Positions 9,004-18,410 of a stretch of 64,000 nt of DNA are shown piece by piece (the first letter of the stretch is position 1; each line of letters opens with the position of its first letter). Below the pieces are notes generated by a model, which was not told where the DNA came from, did no database searches, and worked only from the letters and a program-made list of their open reading frames with translations. A program made the position numbers and the translations under genes. Source of the stretch: Micromonospora sp. LH3U1 (GTDB lineage Bacteria; Actinomycetota; Actinomycetes; Mycobacteriales; Micromonosporaceae); contig NZ_CP116936.1 in the NCBI RefSeq assembly GCF_028475105.1, positions 4,587,501-4,651,500 of the forward strand, read 5' to 3'.

Positions 9004-10224
9004 TCAGCGCTGACGCCGCAGGGTCACAAGCACCGCGGCGCCAGCGACGGCCGCGACGCCACCGGCCGCCAACGGTGTCCTGGCCGAGACTCCGTCGACC
9101 AGTACGCCGCCGCCGGCCGCGCCGGCTGTTATCCCGATGTTGCACACCATCACGATGAGCCCACCCATCTGCTCCAGTCGTGTCGGTTCGCTCCGGGCAC
9201 CCCAGCTCAGGACCGTGGTCGGCACACCGCCGAACCCGAAGCCCCACACCGCGATGGCGATGAGCAGGCCGACGAACGAGCCGCCGGTCAGGTACATGAC
9301 GAGCATCCCTGTCCCCAGCACGGCAGGGAACAAGAACACGCCGACCCGCGGAGCGCGGTCGGCCAGAGGGCCGCTCAGGACCGTGCCCAGGAGGCTGGCG
9401 ACGCCGAACACGAGTAGCAGCACGGCGAAGCCGCCGCTGTCGATGACGGAGAGGCCCTGCGCGGCGATCCGGACGTAGGTGAATCCGGTGAAGTGGCCGC
9501 TGAAGATCAGCAGGACTGCGAACAGGCCGGTCAGGACGACACCGGAGCGCAGGACCGATCCGAGTGCCCGAAGCCCGCTCGCCGCTCCGGGAGCGACGCT
9601 CGGCAGCGTCGTCGCCTGCACGATCAGGGCGAGCACCGCAACGCCGGCAGCGAGCAGGAAGACGCCCCGCCATCCCCACACCCCGCCCAGCCAGGCGCCG
9701 AGCGGAACGGCTGCGACGGTGGCGGCCGCGACGCCGGAGTTGATGATGGTCAGCGCTCGACCGACGTGGTCGGCGGGCACCAGTTGTGCGGCCATCGCGG
9801 TGGCCATGGCCCAGAACCCCCCGAGAGCGACACCCAGCAGAAGCCGCGCGGCCAGCAGAACGGAGAAGTTCGGGGCGAGCGCCACGATCAGGTTGGAGAC
9901 GGCAGCGAGAAGGGTGAGGCCGATCATGACGTGGCGCCGGTCGGCGCGCGGTAGCACCACCGAGATGAGCAGAGCAGACAACGCCGCGGCGAACGCAGTG
10001 ATGCTGACGGACTGTCCCGCCGTCCCCTCCGACACCCGCAGGTCGTCGGCGATGACCGGCAGCAGGCTCGCCGGCAGGAACTCCGACATGACGATCGCGA
10101 AGATCCCCAGACTCAGTGAGACGACGCCGGCCCAGGACGGAGCTGCCGTGGACTCGCCGCCCGCGCCCGTCGCCGGGCGCAGGCGTGCGTCCGCAGGCTT
10201 GAGCTGTTCGCGCAGGCTCACCAC
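9004..10224 (-). CDS. MFS efflux transporter, NepI-like
   Basis: 406 aa with about 12 hydrophobic segments. The N-terminal region (FAIVMSEFLPASLLPVIADD, SEGTAGQSVSITAF, LLLGVALGGFWAMA) closely follows the pattern of the NepI/AraJ branch of DHA1 drug-proton antiporters. It should export small molecules at the cytoplasmic membrane using the proton gradient; the substrate is unknown. Its GTG start overlaps the stop of the upstream SDR by 7 bases, so the two are translationally coupled and are probably controlled together by the divergent XRE regulator. Confidence 0.85.
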   Translation of the reverse strand: MVSLREQLKPADARLRPATGAGGESTAAPSWAGVVSLSLGIFAIVMSEFLPASLLPVIADDLRVSEGTAGQSVSITAFAAALSALLISVVLPRADRRHVMIGLTLLAAVSNLIVALAPNFSVLLAARLLLGVALGGFWAMATAMAAQLVPADHVGRALTIINSGVAAATVAAVPLGAWLGGVWGWRGVFLLAAGVAVLALIVQATTLPSVAPGAASGLRALGSVLRSGVVLTGLFAVLLIFSGHFTGFTYVRIAAQGLSVIDSGGFAVLLLVFGVASLLGTVLSGPLADRAPRVGVFLFPAVLGTGMLVMYLTGGSFVGLLIAIAVWGFGFGGVPTTVLSWGARSEPTRLEQMGGLIVMVCNIGITAGAAGGGVLVDGVSARTPLAAGGVAAVAGAAVLVTLRRQR

Positions 10225-10901
10225 GGCAGGTGTCCTGCCTCGTCCTGGAAGGTGCCGGTCGGGCCGGTCGCGTCGAGGGTGGCCAGACGTACGACGACTC
10301 GGGCGCTCTCCTCGACTGGTCGTCCGATGCCGAAGGCGGCGGTCATGTCGGTGGCGGTGGCGCCCGGCTCAAGGGCGTTGAACTTGATGCCCGGATGGGA
10401 CTTGGCGTACTGCACCGTCAGCATGGTGGCTGCGGCCTTGGACGCCGAGTACAGCGCGAGCGGCAGACCGAACTCCGGCCGCTCGGGGTTGTTCACCGCC
10501 CAGAACGATCCGGCGCTGCTGGAGATGGTGACGACGTTGGCGTTCGATGACTTGCGGAGCAGGGGCAGTGCCGCCTGCGTGACACGCACGATGCCGACCG
10601 CGTTCGTGTCGAAGGAACGCAGCGCCGAGGGGCCGTCGAGCGCGGTCTCCAGGACGCCGGCGTTGTGCACCAGGACGTCGAGACGGCCCTCGGCCGCGTC
10701 GATCGTCGCCAGTGCGCTGCTGACCGACGCGTCGTCGGTCACGTCGAGCTGGACGAACCGCGCACCGAGCTCGGCGGCGGCTTTTTTACCGCGTTCGGTG
10801 TCACGCGCGCCGATGTAGACCTCGTGCCCCAGCTCCCGCAGTTGCCTGGCGGTCTCGTAACCGATGCCCTTGTTGGCTCCGGTGATCAGTGTGACGGTCA
10901 T
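10218..10901 (-). CDS. Short-chain dehydrogenase/reductase
   Basis: 227 aa from the ATG at 10901, which has GGGGGAG seven bases upstream; a longer in-frame start at 10958 lacks a site. SDR motifs: TGANKGIG at residue 7, HNAG (variant of NNAG), active-site Ser in VVTISSSAGSF, and YSASK. It forms a coupled pair with the MFS transporter and is divergent from an XRE-type regulator, an arrangement often seen in xenobiotic or oxidant response units. The substrate is unknown. Confidence 0.87.
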   Translation of the reverse strand: MTVTLITGANKGIGYETARQLRELGHEVYIGARDTERGKKAAAELGARFVQLDVTDDASVSSALATIDAAEGRLDVLVHNAGVLETALDGPSALRSFDTNAVGIVRVTQAALPLLRKSSNANVVTISSSAGSFWAVNNPERPEFGLPLALYSASKAAATMLTVQYAKSHPGIKFNALEPGATATDMTAAFGIGRPVEESARVVVRLATLDATGPTGTFQDEAGHLPW

Positions 10902-10921
10902 GACTCCCCCTCGAGTTACGT

Positions 10922-10935
10922 GGCCCGAACGGGCC
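10922..10935. promoter_or_regulatory. Palindrome, candidate XRE operator
   Basis: GGCCCG-AA-CGGGCC lies 20 bases upstream of the SDR start, within the divergent gap shared with the XRE regulator. It is a candidate operator from position and symmetry alone. Confidence 0.4.
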
Positions 10936-11040
10936 GTCGTGAACGCTAGGAGCGGCACGCCGAGTCACCCAGAGCCCTCTGCAGCCTGGGGTGCGACAGG
11001 ACCCCCTCCGATCGCTGCGCACAGAGCTAGGGTCGCCCTC

Positions 11041-11898
11041 ATGAGCGAGTCGACGAACGCCCTCGGGGCCTACCTGCGAGCCCGGCGCGAGCTGGTGACG
11101 ACGCAGCAGGCAGGCATCCCCGACATCGGTGGGCGGCGTGTGCCAGGGCTGCGGCGGGAGGAGGTCGCCATGCTCGCCGGCATCAGCGCTGACTACTACC
11201 TGCGGCTCGAACGCGGCCGTGACCGCAACCCCTCCGTCCAGGTGCTCGAGTCGATCGCCCGCGTGCTGCAACTCGACGACGACCACTTCGCCCACCTGCT
11301 CACCCTGGTCGCGGAGGTTCCCCGGCGGCGCAGACGTCGACCGCGCAAGCAGACACCGCCGGCAGGAGCCTTGAAGCTCCTGGAGAGCCTCGTGCAGCCT
11401 GCCTTCATCGAAGACCGGTACTTCGACATCCTGGCCGTGAACCGCATGGCCACAGCGCTCTCACCCGGGCTTGCCGTCGGCGGCAACCAGTTGCGTGACC
11501 TGTTCCTGGACCCGGCCGAGCAGGCGCTGCATCCGGAGTGGGAGAACGTGACGGAATGCTTCACCGCGAACCTGCGGCAGGCCGTGGGAACCCAGGTCGA
11601 CGATCCCCGCTTCATCGAACTCACCGGTGAGCTGTCGCTGGCGAGTCCGCGGTTCCGGCAGCTCTGGGCCCGGCACGAAGTGCGTGGACAGCGTGGGACG
11701 CCGCTTCGGCTCGACCACCCGCAGGTCGGCGAGATGACCCTCAACCGGGAGCGACTGACGATCAACGGCACCGAGGACCTGATGTTGGTCGTCTACCACC
11801 CGGACGCCGGCTCCAGCGATGCGGACAAGCTGGCTCTGCTTGCCTCTGCCGTCCTGCCCACCTCAGGTGCGAAGGACAAGGTCGTGAAGCACGCATGA
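11041..11898 (+). CDS. XRE-family regulator with MmyB-like ligand domain
   Basis: 285 aa. An N-terminal helix-turn-helix (LGAYLRARRELVT, then VPGLRREEVAMLAGISADYY and LERGRDRNPS) is typical of this large actinobacterial family. The C-terminal half (FIEDRYFDILAVNRMA through LTINGTEDLMLVVYHP) is the MmyB/PAS-like sensor. It is divergent from the SDR-MFS pair, which such regulators usually control. The ATG at 11041 is chosen because the reading further upstream is non-homologous. Its stop overlaps the start of a truncated reductase gene by 4 bases. Confidence 0.9.
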   Translation: MSESTNALGAYLRARRELVTTQQAGIPDIGGRRVPGLRREEVAMLAGISADYYLRLERGRDRNPSVQVLESIARVLQLDDDHFAHLLTLVAEVPRRRRRRPRKQTPPAGALKLLESLVQPAFIEDRYFDILAVNRMATALSPGLAVGGNQLRDLFLDPAEQALHPEWENVTECFTANLRQAVGTQVDDPRFIELTGELSLASPRFRQLWARHEVRGQRGTPLRLDHPQVGEMTLNRERLTINGTEDLMLVVYHPDAGSSDADKLALLASAVLPTSGAKDKVVKHA

Positions 11899-12023
11899 CG
11901 ACTTTCGGGATCATCGGCGCCGGCGAGGTCGGTAGCCAGATCGCCCGTGCAGCAGACCGCGCCACGTCCTCACGGAGCGGTGACCGACGTGGGGCGGGGT
12001 GGCGCGTCAGCACCAGCCGTTGA
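11895..12023 (+). pseudogene. Truncated NAD(P)-binding reductase gene
   Basis: ATG at 11895 overlaps the XRE stop (ATGA). The first 20 residues, MTTFGIIGAGEVGSQIARAA, are the Rossmann start of NpdG-like F420/NADP or related dinucleotide-binding reductases. After them the reading is unrelated and ends at a TGA at 12021. The rest of the gene (about 180 codons in the family) is gone, apparently deleted when the sequence abutting the M23 gene arrived. Confidence 0.7.
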
Positions 12024-13191
12024 CCTGGCTGGCTGCCCCGGTGTAGTGGTATGCGTCGGGGATCCAGGTGCCGTCGGTGAGCCGGTTCCACAGTGCGGTG
12101 GTGCCCCAGCGGCCGGTGTGGGTGGTGCCGTTCGCCGAGCAGGCCACGGCCGCCGTGGCGCCGTCCGCGATCGAGCCGACGACACCGTACCCGGTGCCCG
12201 GCCCGGACCGCCGGCTGACCGACGTGCCGCCGTTGCTGTCGATGATGCCCTCGGTGAAGCCGAGCGCGCCGTAGTTGTAGAGTGCCCCGCCGACGTTGAC
12301 GCGTTTCGAGCCGTGCAACGCGGAGCCCTCGTAGGCCGTGCTGCCCTCTCTCGGCACCCACTTGCCCAGGTTGTGGGTCGCGATCGCCACGTACGCGCTG
12401 TTCTGCCGGAACCCCAGGTGTACGTGCCGACTGCTGGCGGAGCCGCCGCAGGTGATGTCGGTGCCGGTGTTGCCGAGGTAGGCGCCCGCCCCGACGGACG
12501 TGCCGTCGACGTTGATGTTGTTCCAGAGGTGGTAGTAGTCCGTGGCGTAGCCCCGGTCGTGGATCACCCGGATCCAGCCCTTGCACATCGTGTACGCGGT
12601 GCCGGCGCGTGTGGTCAGCACCCGCTCGTCACCGCCGAACAGGTCGATCGAGCTGAACGGCCGCGGGGAGCCGGACCAGCCGTGTGGGCCACCTCTGAGA
12701 GTCCAGGACTGGCCGAGGGCGAACGGCAGGCGCATGCCGGTGCGGAAGTCCCCGTTGGCGGCCGTTGTGATGGGGGCGGTGAAGGCGTCCCTTTCCCGTT
12801 GAGCGACGACTGAGGCGGGCGCGGCCGCGGCCAGTTCGGCGAAGTTGGCCTCGCCCTCGAAGGCGACCTGCCAGCCGCCGCGCTGCTGGCGGGCGACGAA
12901 GATCCAACCGGACGGGTAGAGCCCTTCCTCCTGCGGGGCGACGAGCACGGCGGTGCCGAAGGCCCAGGCCCGGCTGTCCCGGCGGGTGACCGTCACCCGG
13001 GTGTCCGCCAAACCAGCGGTGCGGATTCCCTGGTCCGCCGCGACCGCGGCCTCCTCGAGCAGCTTGTGTCGTACGGCGGTGGTGACGTCGCTGGCCGGGG
13101 CGGCGTGGGCGCCGCTCGATACGGTGCTGGCCAGGGTGGCAACGAGCAGGATCGTCGTGGCTCTACCGAGCCAGCGTCGAGTACTGATCAT
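12007..13191 (-). CDS. Secreted M23 (LasA/LytM-type) metallopeptidase with C-terminal SH3-like region
   Basis: 394 aa from the ATG at 13191 (GGAGAGG site; an upstream ORF extension to 13257 lacks one). A signal peptide ending GAHAAP is visible. The middle carries a peptidase M23 fold: His and Asp in GGPHGWSGSPRPFSSIDLFG, YYHLWN, and the zinc HxH in SRHVHLGF. The C-terminal 60 residues (RRSGPGTGYGVVGSI, HTGRWGTTALWNRL) look like a bacterial SH3/wall-binding repeat. It probably cuts peptidoglycan cross-bridges or elastin-like peptides outside the cell. It is monocistronic. Confidence 0.85.
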   Translation of the reverse strand: MISTRRWLGRATTILLVATLASTVSSGAHAAPASDVTTAVRHKLLEEAAVAADQGIRTAGLADTRVTVTRRDSRAWAFGTAVLVAPQEEGLYPSGWIFVARQQRGGWQVAFEGEANFAELAAAAPASVVAQRERDAFTAPITTAANGDFRTGMRLPFALGQSWTLRGGPHGWSGSPRPFSSIDLFGGDERVLTTRAGTAYTMCKGWIRVIHDRGYATDYYHLWNNINVDGTSVGAGAYLGNTGTDITCGGSASSRHVHLGFRQNSAYVAIATHNLGKWVPREGSTAYEGSALHGSKRVNVGGALYNYGALGFTEGIIDSNGGTSVSRRSGPGTGYGVVGSIADGATAAVACSANGTTHTGRWGTTALWNRLTDGTWIPDAYHYTGAASQVNGWC

Positions 13192-13400
13192 GTCCTCTCC
13201 AGAGGGGTTGAGAGGCTGACATATATCCGAAGGACGATATACCGGGGATTGATACATGTCTATGGGAGCCTTCCGGCGAGTGACGAAGACGACTCCCGGG
13301 CTGCTCGCTAATGCCCTCGCAACGCGCTTGATGTCCGGAATCCCGTATCGCCTGTCCTGAGCTCAGGATTGCCCACAGCCTGATCATCACCTAGCCTCCG

Positions 13401-13419
13401 TTAGGCAAGGCAAACCTTA
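13401..13419 (+). promoter_or_regulatory. Iron box (IdeR/DmdR1-type operator)
   Basis: TTAGGCAAGGCAAACCTTA keeps the 19-bp iron-box layout (TTAGGTTAGGCTAACCTAA) at 15 of 19 positions. It is 60 bases upstream of the siderophore-uptake operon, so Fe(II)-loaded IdeR/DmdR should repress that operon. Confidence 0.85.
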
Positions 13420-13479
13420 CTTGGCGCCTCGACCCCGGGCGTGCCGCGCCTGCCACCCCCCGTGATTCGGAGCCGATCG

Positions 13480-14379
13480 ATGTCCGTGACCATTGAGCCC
13501 CTCGCCGATCGGCGAGAGGCCGCCGGCTCGGCAGCGGCGGCCGTCTTGCGTGGTGAACAGCTGGTGCTGCGCTACGGAAAGACGGCGGTGGTCCACGGCG
13601 TCTCGGTGGTGCTGGCACCCGGTCGCGTGACGGCACTGGTCGGGCCGAACGGCAGCGGGAAGTCGACGCTGCTGCGAGCCCTCGCCCGGTTGCATCGCGT
13701 GGATGGCGGCGAGGTGATGCTCGGCCACCGTGACGGGCAACCGGAGCGCGCGGTGTCGCTGCTCAGCGTGCGTCAGTTCGCGCAGGAGGTCACGCTCTTC
13801 GCGCAGTCGCGTCAGGCCCCCCAGGGGCTCACGGTGCACGAGGTCGTCTCGTTCGGGCGCCATCCGCACCGGCGCCGCTTCGCCGGCCCGTCCGCGGCGG
13901 ACCGGAAGGCGGTCGGCCGCGCCCTGGAGGTCACCGGCGTGCAGGACATGGCCGAGCGGCCGGTCGGCGAGCTCTCCGGCGGCGAGATGCAGCGCGTCTG
14001 GCTGGCCGCCTGCCTGGCGCAGGAGACCGGCGTCGTGCTCCTCGACGAGCCGACGAACCATCTGGACCTGCGCTACCAGATCGAGACCCTCGACCTGGTC
14101 CGGGACCTCGTCGAGGAGCACGGCATCGCCGTCGGCGTCGTGCTGCACGACCTCGACCACGCCGCGCGCGTCGCGGACACGGTGCTCCTCATGCACGCCG
14201 GGCGCATCCACGCCGCGGGCGACCCGCTCGAGGTACTCACCGCCGAGCACATCAGTGAGGTCTACGACCTGCGCGTGGAGGTCGAGGTCGACCCACGCAC
14301 CGGCCGCCTTCGTATCGACCCGGTCGGGCGGCATCCCGCACGGAACCGGAACATCACATCAGGAGAAGAACTCGCATGA
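13480..14379 (+). CDS. Iron-siderophore ABC transporter, ATP-binding protein
   Basis: 299 aa from the ATG at 13480 with CGGAG nine bases upstream. Walker A GPNGSGKST, signature LSGGEMQR, Walker B VVLLDEPTNHLD and the H-loop His in VVLHDLDHA are all intact, in the FepC/FecE pattern. It powers ferric-siderophore import across the cytoplasmic membrane with the permease encoded two genes downstream. An iron box lies just upstream. Its stop overlaps the next start by 4 bases, showing tight operon coupling. Confidence 0.93.
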   Translation: MSVTIEPLADRREAAGSAAAAVLRGEQLVLRYGKTAVVHGVSVVLAPGRVTALVGPNGSGKSTLLRALARLHRVDGGEVMLGHRDGQPERAVSLLSVRQFAQEVTLFAQSRQAPQGLTVHEVVSFGRHPHRRRFAGPSAADRKAVGRALEVTGVQDMAERPVGELSGGEMQRVWLAACLAQETGVVLLDEPTNHLDLRYQIETLDLVRDLVEEHGIAVGVVLHDLDHAARVADTVLLMHAGRIHAAGDPLEVLTAEHISEVYDLRVEVEVDPRTGRLRIDPVGRHPARNRNITSGEELA

Positions 14380-15437
14380 TCCATGTCACCCGGCTCGCGG
14401 CCACCGCCGCGACGCTCGCCGCGATCGCCGTGACGGTCACGGCCTGCGGCACCACGAAGGTCGAGGAACCCGCCGCCGGCGGCCCGAGCGCCCCCTCGTC
14501 GCAGACCTGCGCCGACGACAAGACGACGACATCGACCGGCCCGGTGTCGCTGACCGACGGCGTCGGCCGCAAGATCGAGCTCGCCAAGCCCGCCCAGCGG
14601 ATCGCGGTGCTGGAATGGCAGCAGACCGAGGACGTGCTCACGCTCTGCCTCACTCCCGTCGCGGTCGCCGACACGAAGGGATACGGCACCTACGTGAAGG
14701 CGGAGTCGCTTCCGGCGGGTGTCGTCGACACCGGCGAGCGCGGTGAGCCCGACCTCGACGCGCTGTACGCCACGAAGCCCGATCTGATCATCGTGGAGGC
14801 GTTCAAGGCCGACGATGAGCAGATCGCCAAGCTCGAGAAGCGCGGTGTCCCCGTGCTCGCCACGGTCGGGGCCAACGCCTCCGGCCAGATCGAGAACATG
14901 AAGAAGGTGTTCTCGATGATCGGTCAGGCCACCGGCCGCACCGAGCGCGCCGACCTGGTGCTGCGGCAGTTCGACGAACACCTCGCCACTGCCCGGAAGA
15001 CGGCCGAGGCCGCGAACGTCAAGTCCAAGGACTTCCTGTTCTTCGACGGCTGGATCGAAGGCGGCAACGTCGTCATCCGCCCGTACGGCAAGGGTGCCCT
15101 CTTCACTGAACTCGGCGAGCAGCTCGGCCTTACTGGAGCCTGGACCGACAAGATCAACGCGGCCTACGGCAGCGGCGGCGTCGACCCCTCGTACGGTCTC
15201 GCGCAGACCGACATCGAGGGACTCACCGCCGTCGGGAGCGCGAGCCTGTTCTACTCCGACGACGAGACCCCGGACAGCTACGTCAAGGAACTGCGCAAGA
15301 GCTCGATCTGGACCGCGCTGCCGGCAGTGAAGGAGGGGCGGGCGTACGCCTTCCCCGCCGGCGTCTGGGGAGCCGGCGGCCCGAAGTCGACCGAGCAGGC
15401 AATCGACGCCTACGTGAAGATCCTGACCGGTAAGTGA
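14376..15437 (+). CDS. Iron-siderophore substrate-binding lipoprotein
   Basis: 353 aa. The signal peptide ends in the lipobox TVTAC (Cys about residue 24). The body fits the FecB/BtuF-type periplasmic-binding fold: TDGVGRKIELAKPAQRIAV, then a DLDALYATKPDLIIVE segment, and a second lobe after a long helix. It captures ferric siderophore at the cell surface and hands it to the downstream permease. It overlaps both neighbours by 4 bases (ATGA before, GTGA after), so all three proteins are made in step under the iron box. Confidence 0.92.
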   Translation: MIHVTRLAATAATLAAIAVTVTACGTTKVEEPAAGGPSAPSSQTCADDKTTTSTGPVSLTDGVGRKIELAKPAQRIAVLEWQQTEDVLTLCLTPVAVADTKGYGTYVKAESLPAGVVDTGERGEPDLDALYATKPDLIIVEAFKADDEQIAKLEKRGVPVLATVGANASGQIENMKKVFSMIGQATGRTERADLVLRQFDEHLATARKTAEAANVKSKDFLFFDGWIEGGNVVIRPYGKGALFTELGEQLGLTGAWTDKINAAYGSGGVDPSYGLAQTDIEGLTAVGSASLFYSDDETPDSYVKELRKSSIWTALPAVKEGRAYAFPAGVWGAGGPKSTEQAIDAYVKILTGK

Positions 15438-17524
15438 GCGGCACCCTCGCGCCGCGGCCGCTGCCCCGTGTCGGGTTCGGCCGCGGCGCGAGCGGGGCGG
15501 CCGTCCTGGCCGTCCTGCTCGCCGTGGTCGTCGTGCTCGGGCTGTGGCACGTGACGCAGGGCACCTCCGGGGTCGGCTTCCGGGACCTGCTGCGCTATCT
15601 CCTCGGGGCGCGCGAGGACGTCGGCGGCGTACCGGTCACCGACGTGCTGACCGGGTCCCGCCTGCCCCGCATGCTCGCCGGGATCGCGGTCGGCGTGGCG
15701 CTCGGCGCGGCCGGGGCGCTGCTCCAGTCGGTCACCCGCAACGCGCTGGCCGCACCGGACACGCTCGCCGTCACCGCCGGGTCCTACTTCGCGCTCTGCG
15801 CGGTCGCCGCGTTCGGTCTCGCGGTGCCGCTGTGGGCCTCGGGCGCCGTGGCCTTCGGCGGTGGTCTGCTCGCTGCGGGAGTCGTGCTCGGCCTCGTCGG
15901 CACCACGTCGGGCAGCGGGTCGACGCGGCTGATCCTGGCCGGCTCGGCAGTCGCGATGGCCCTCGACGCGGCGACCGCCATGCTGCTGATCCTGTTCAAG
16001 GAGAGCACCACCGGGCTGTACGCCTGGGGCAGCGGCTCGCTCGCACAGCTGAACATCGACGCCGCCATGCGCGCCGTCCCGGTCATCGTCGTCGTACTTG
16101 CCGTCGCCGTGTTGCTGGCCCGGCGACTCGACGTGCTCGGCCTCGGCGACGACACGGCCGCCTCGCTCGGCGTGCCGATCCGCTCGACCCGGGTCATCGC
16201 GGTGCTCTGCGCCGTCCTGCTGACGAGCATCTCGGTGACGCTGGCTGGTCCCATCGCCTTCGTCGGCCTCGCCGCGCCGGTCGTGGTGCGCCTCGCGGCC
16301 AACCGCATCGGTGTGCTGAGCCGGCACGGCTTCCTGATCCCGGCCTGCGGGCTGGTCGGGGCACTTCTGGTGCTCCTCGCCGACGACGTGCTCCGGGCGG
16401 TTCTCGGCGCCCAGGCGGCCGCCTCGATTCCCACCGGAATCCCGACCTCGTTGCTCGGTGCCGTAGTCATCGTGATCCTCGCGCTCCGGCTTCGCGATGC
16501 GGGATCGGCGCGCTATGCGCCCCGGGCCCTCGTCGCCCTCCGCTCGCGCCGCCGCTTCCTCACCGTGGCGGTCGTCGCGGCCGGTCTGCTCGTCGCGGCG
16601 GTGCTGGTCGGCCTGCTCGCCGGCAGCCTGTGGCTACGCGTCGGCGACATCGTGCTCTGGCTCCAGGGCTCCGCGCCGGACCTGATCGGCCGGGCACTCG
16701 ACGACCGCGCCCCACGGGTCGCGGCGGCCGTCGTCGCCGGTGCCGCACTCGCCCTGGCCGGAACCGTCGTGCAGGGCACGGTACGCAATCCGCTGGCCGA
16801 GCCGGGCGTACTCGGTATCACCGCCGGTGGCGGCCTCGGCGCGGTGATCGTGGTGACCTCGGGCGTATCCGGCGGGCGTCCCGTGCTCATCGTCACGGCC
16901 GTCGCGATGGGACTCGGCACCTTCGCGCTCATCGCCCTGCTGGCGTGGCGCGGAGGGCTCCTCCCCGACCGTTTCCTGCTCATCGGCATCGGCTGCGGCT
17001 ACGCGCTCAGCGCCATCAGCACCTTCCTGCTCCTGCGTGCCGATCCGTGGGACACACCGCGGATCCTCACCTGGCTCTCGGGCACGACCTACGGCCGGTC
17101 CTTCGCCGACGTGCTGCCGGTCGCGCTCGTGCTCCTCCTCGCGACCCCCGCGGTGCTGGGAATGCGCCGCCAGCTCGACCTCCTGGCGATCGACGAGGAC
17201 ACCCCACGGATCTTCGGCGTCCGCCGAGACGGCGCGCGACTCCTACTGCTGACGATCGCGGCGGTCGTGGCGGCGGTGAGCGTGATCGCGGTCGGCGTGG
17301 TCGGCTTCGTCGGGCTCGTCGCTCCCCACATTGCCCGCGGCCTCGTCGGCGTTCGGCACGGGCGCATCATCCCGGTCGCCATGCTGCTCGGCGGCCTGCT
17401 CGTCTGCGTTGCCGACACCCTCGGCCGTACGCTCATCGCCCCCTCGCAGATCCCCGCCGGACTCATGATGGCCCTTGTCGGCGCACCCTATTTCGTCTGG
17501 CTGCTGCGTCGTTCACGTCCCTGA
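15434..17524 (+). CDS. Fused two-domain FecCD-type siderophore permease
   Basis: 696 aa, twice the usual FecC/FecD length, because two permease domains are joined head to tail as in FhuB (first domain to about residue 345, second from about 380). Each half has the FecCD pattern: GSRLPRMLAGIAVGVALGAAG and DRAPRVAAAVVAGAALALAG at the starts, and GPIAFVGLAAP and GVVGFVGLVAPHIARG at the coupling-helix region. It starts with GTG overlapping the lipoprotein stop. It should form the complete membrane channel for the ATPase. The 3' end overlaps the convergent hydrolase gene by 37 bases. Confidence 0.92.
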   Translation: MSGTLAPRPLPRVGFGRGASGAAVLAVLLAVVVVLGLWHVTQGTSGVGFRDLLRYLLGAREDVGGVPVTDVLTGSRLPRMLAGIAVGVALGAAGALLQSVTRNALAAPDTLAVTAGSYFALCAVAAFGLAVPLWASGAVAFGGGLLAAGVVLGLVGTTSGSGSTRLILAGSAVAMALDAATAMLLILFKESTTGLYAWGSGSLAQLNIDAAMRAVPVIVVVLAVAVLLARRLDVLGLGDDTAASLGVPIRSTRVIAVLCAVLLTSISVTLAGPIAFVGLAAPVVVRLAANRIGVLSRHGFLIPACGLVGALLVLLADDVLRAVLGAQAAASIPTGIPTSLLGAVVIVILALRLRDAGSARYAPRALVALRSRRRFLTVAVVAAGLLVAAVLVGLLAGSLWLRVGDIVLWLQGSAPDLIGRALDDRAPRVAAAVVAGAALALAGTVVQGTVRNPLAEPGVLGITAGGGLGAVIVVTSGVSGGRPVLIVTAVAMGLGTFALIALLAWRGGLLPDRFLLIGIGCGYALSAISTFLLLRADPWDTPRILTWLSGTTYGRSFADVLPVALVLLLATPAVLGMRRQLDLLAIDEDTPRIFGVRRDGARLLLLTIAAVVAAVSVIAVGVVGFVGLVAPHIARGLVGVRHGRIIPVAMLLGGLLVCVADTLGRTLIAPSQIPAGLMMALVGAPYFVWLLRRSRP

Positions 17525-18264
17525 TCGGCGGACTGCTCCACGAAGGTACGGATGAGCGCGCCGACCAACTCAGGACGCTCGGCGATGAGGTTATGCGTGG
17601 TACCCGGCACGATGCACAACTGCGCGCCGGGGATCGACGCGGCGATGAGAAGGCTGTGGCCGGGCGGGATCGTGTCACGATCGCCCGACATGACGAGCAC
17701 CGGCGCCGCGATCCGGACGAGTTCGTCCGGCTCGATGTGCGGTTCGCTCCGCCAGAGGCGGAACAGCTTGGCGAGTACGACGTCCGCATGCCCCGGCCCG
17801 TCCGGCGACAGGCGTTCATAGTGCATCCGCTCGACGTCCGGCTTCTGCTCCTTTTCGAGCGCCTCGAGCACGGGGGCGGCTGAATCCGTGAACGCCGACG
17901 GATGAAGGTTGGCGCTGATGGCGGTCAGCGAGCGCACCCGCGCCGGGTGGTCGAGGGCGAGCAGCAGCCCGATGATCGCGCCGTCGCTGTAGCCGACGAT
18001 GTGCGCCGATTCGAGGTCGACGGCATCGAGGTAGGCCAGCGTGTCGGCAACCCCGCGCGCGTACCCGTACTCCCCGTCGATGTCGGCCGACCGGCCGTGC
18101 CCGGGACGCTCGAAGGCGAACACCCGGTGATCCGGCAGGAGCGCGTCGGCCTGCGAACGCATCGACTCAAGGGAGCAGAAGCCGCCGTGCAGCAGAAGGA
18201 CGGGATCGCCCTCGCCGGCGACTTCCGAATACAGGTCGACATCGCCGATCCGAAGGTAGCCCAT
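17488..18264 (-). CDS. Alpha/beta hydrolase
   Basis: 258 aa. LLLHGGFC is the oxyanion region, HIVGYSDGAIIG holds the nucleophile Ser in a G-x-S-x-G elbow, VMSGDRDTI provides the Asp and VPGTTHNL the His of the triad. The compact size and lack of signal peptide fit a cytoplasmic esterase or lactonase-type enzyme of unknown substrate. It is convergent with and overlapping the siderophore permease; a role in ferri-siderophore hydrolysis is conceivable from position only. Confidence 0.85.
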   Translation of the reverse strand: MGYLRIGDVDLYSEVAGEGDPVLLLHGGFCSLESMRSQADALLPDHRVFAFERPGHGRSADIDGEYGYARGVADTLAYLDAVDLESAHIVGYSDGAIIGLLLALDHPARVRSLTAISANLHPSAFTDSAAPVLEALEKEQKPDVERMHYERLSPDGPGHADVVLAKLFRLWRSEPHIEPDELVRIAAPVLVMSGDRDTIPPGHSLLIAASIPGAQLCIVPGTTHNLIAERPELVGALIRTFVEQSADQGRERRSSQTK

Positions 18265-18410
18265 CTGCTCCCGTCACCATTTCCCGAGTTCTGAATTCGG
18301 CACAGCTCAGCGCCTGCGCGGCGCCGCCCGCAGCGGCGTGGGCCAGGTGGAGTGGCGACCAGGCGCGGTGAACGCCGTGGTCAGAGTACGCCCGTCGTTG
18401 GTCCGATCCG

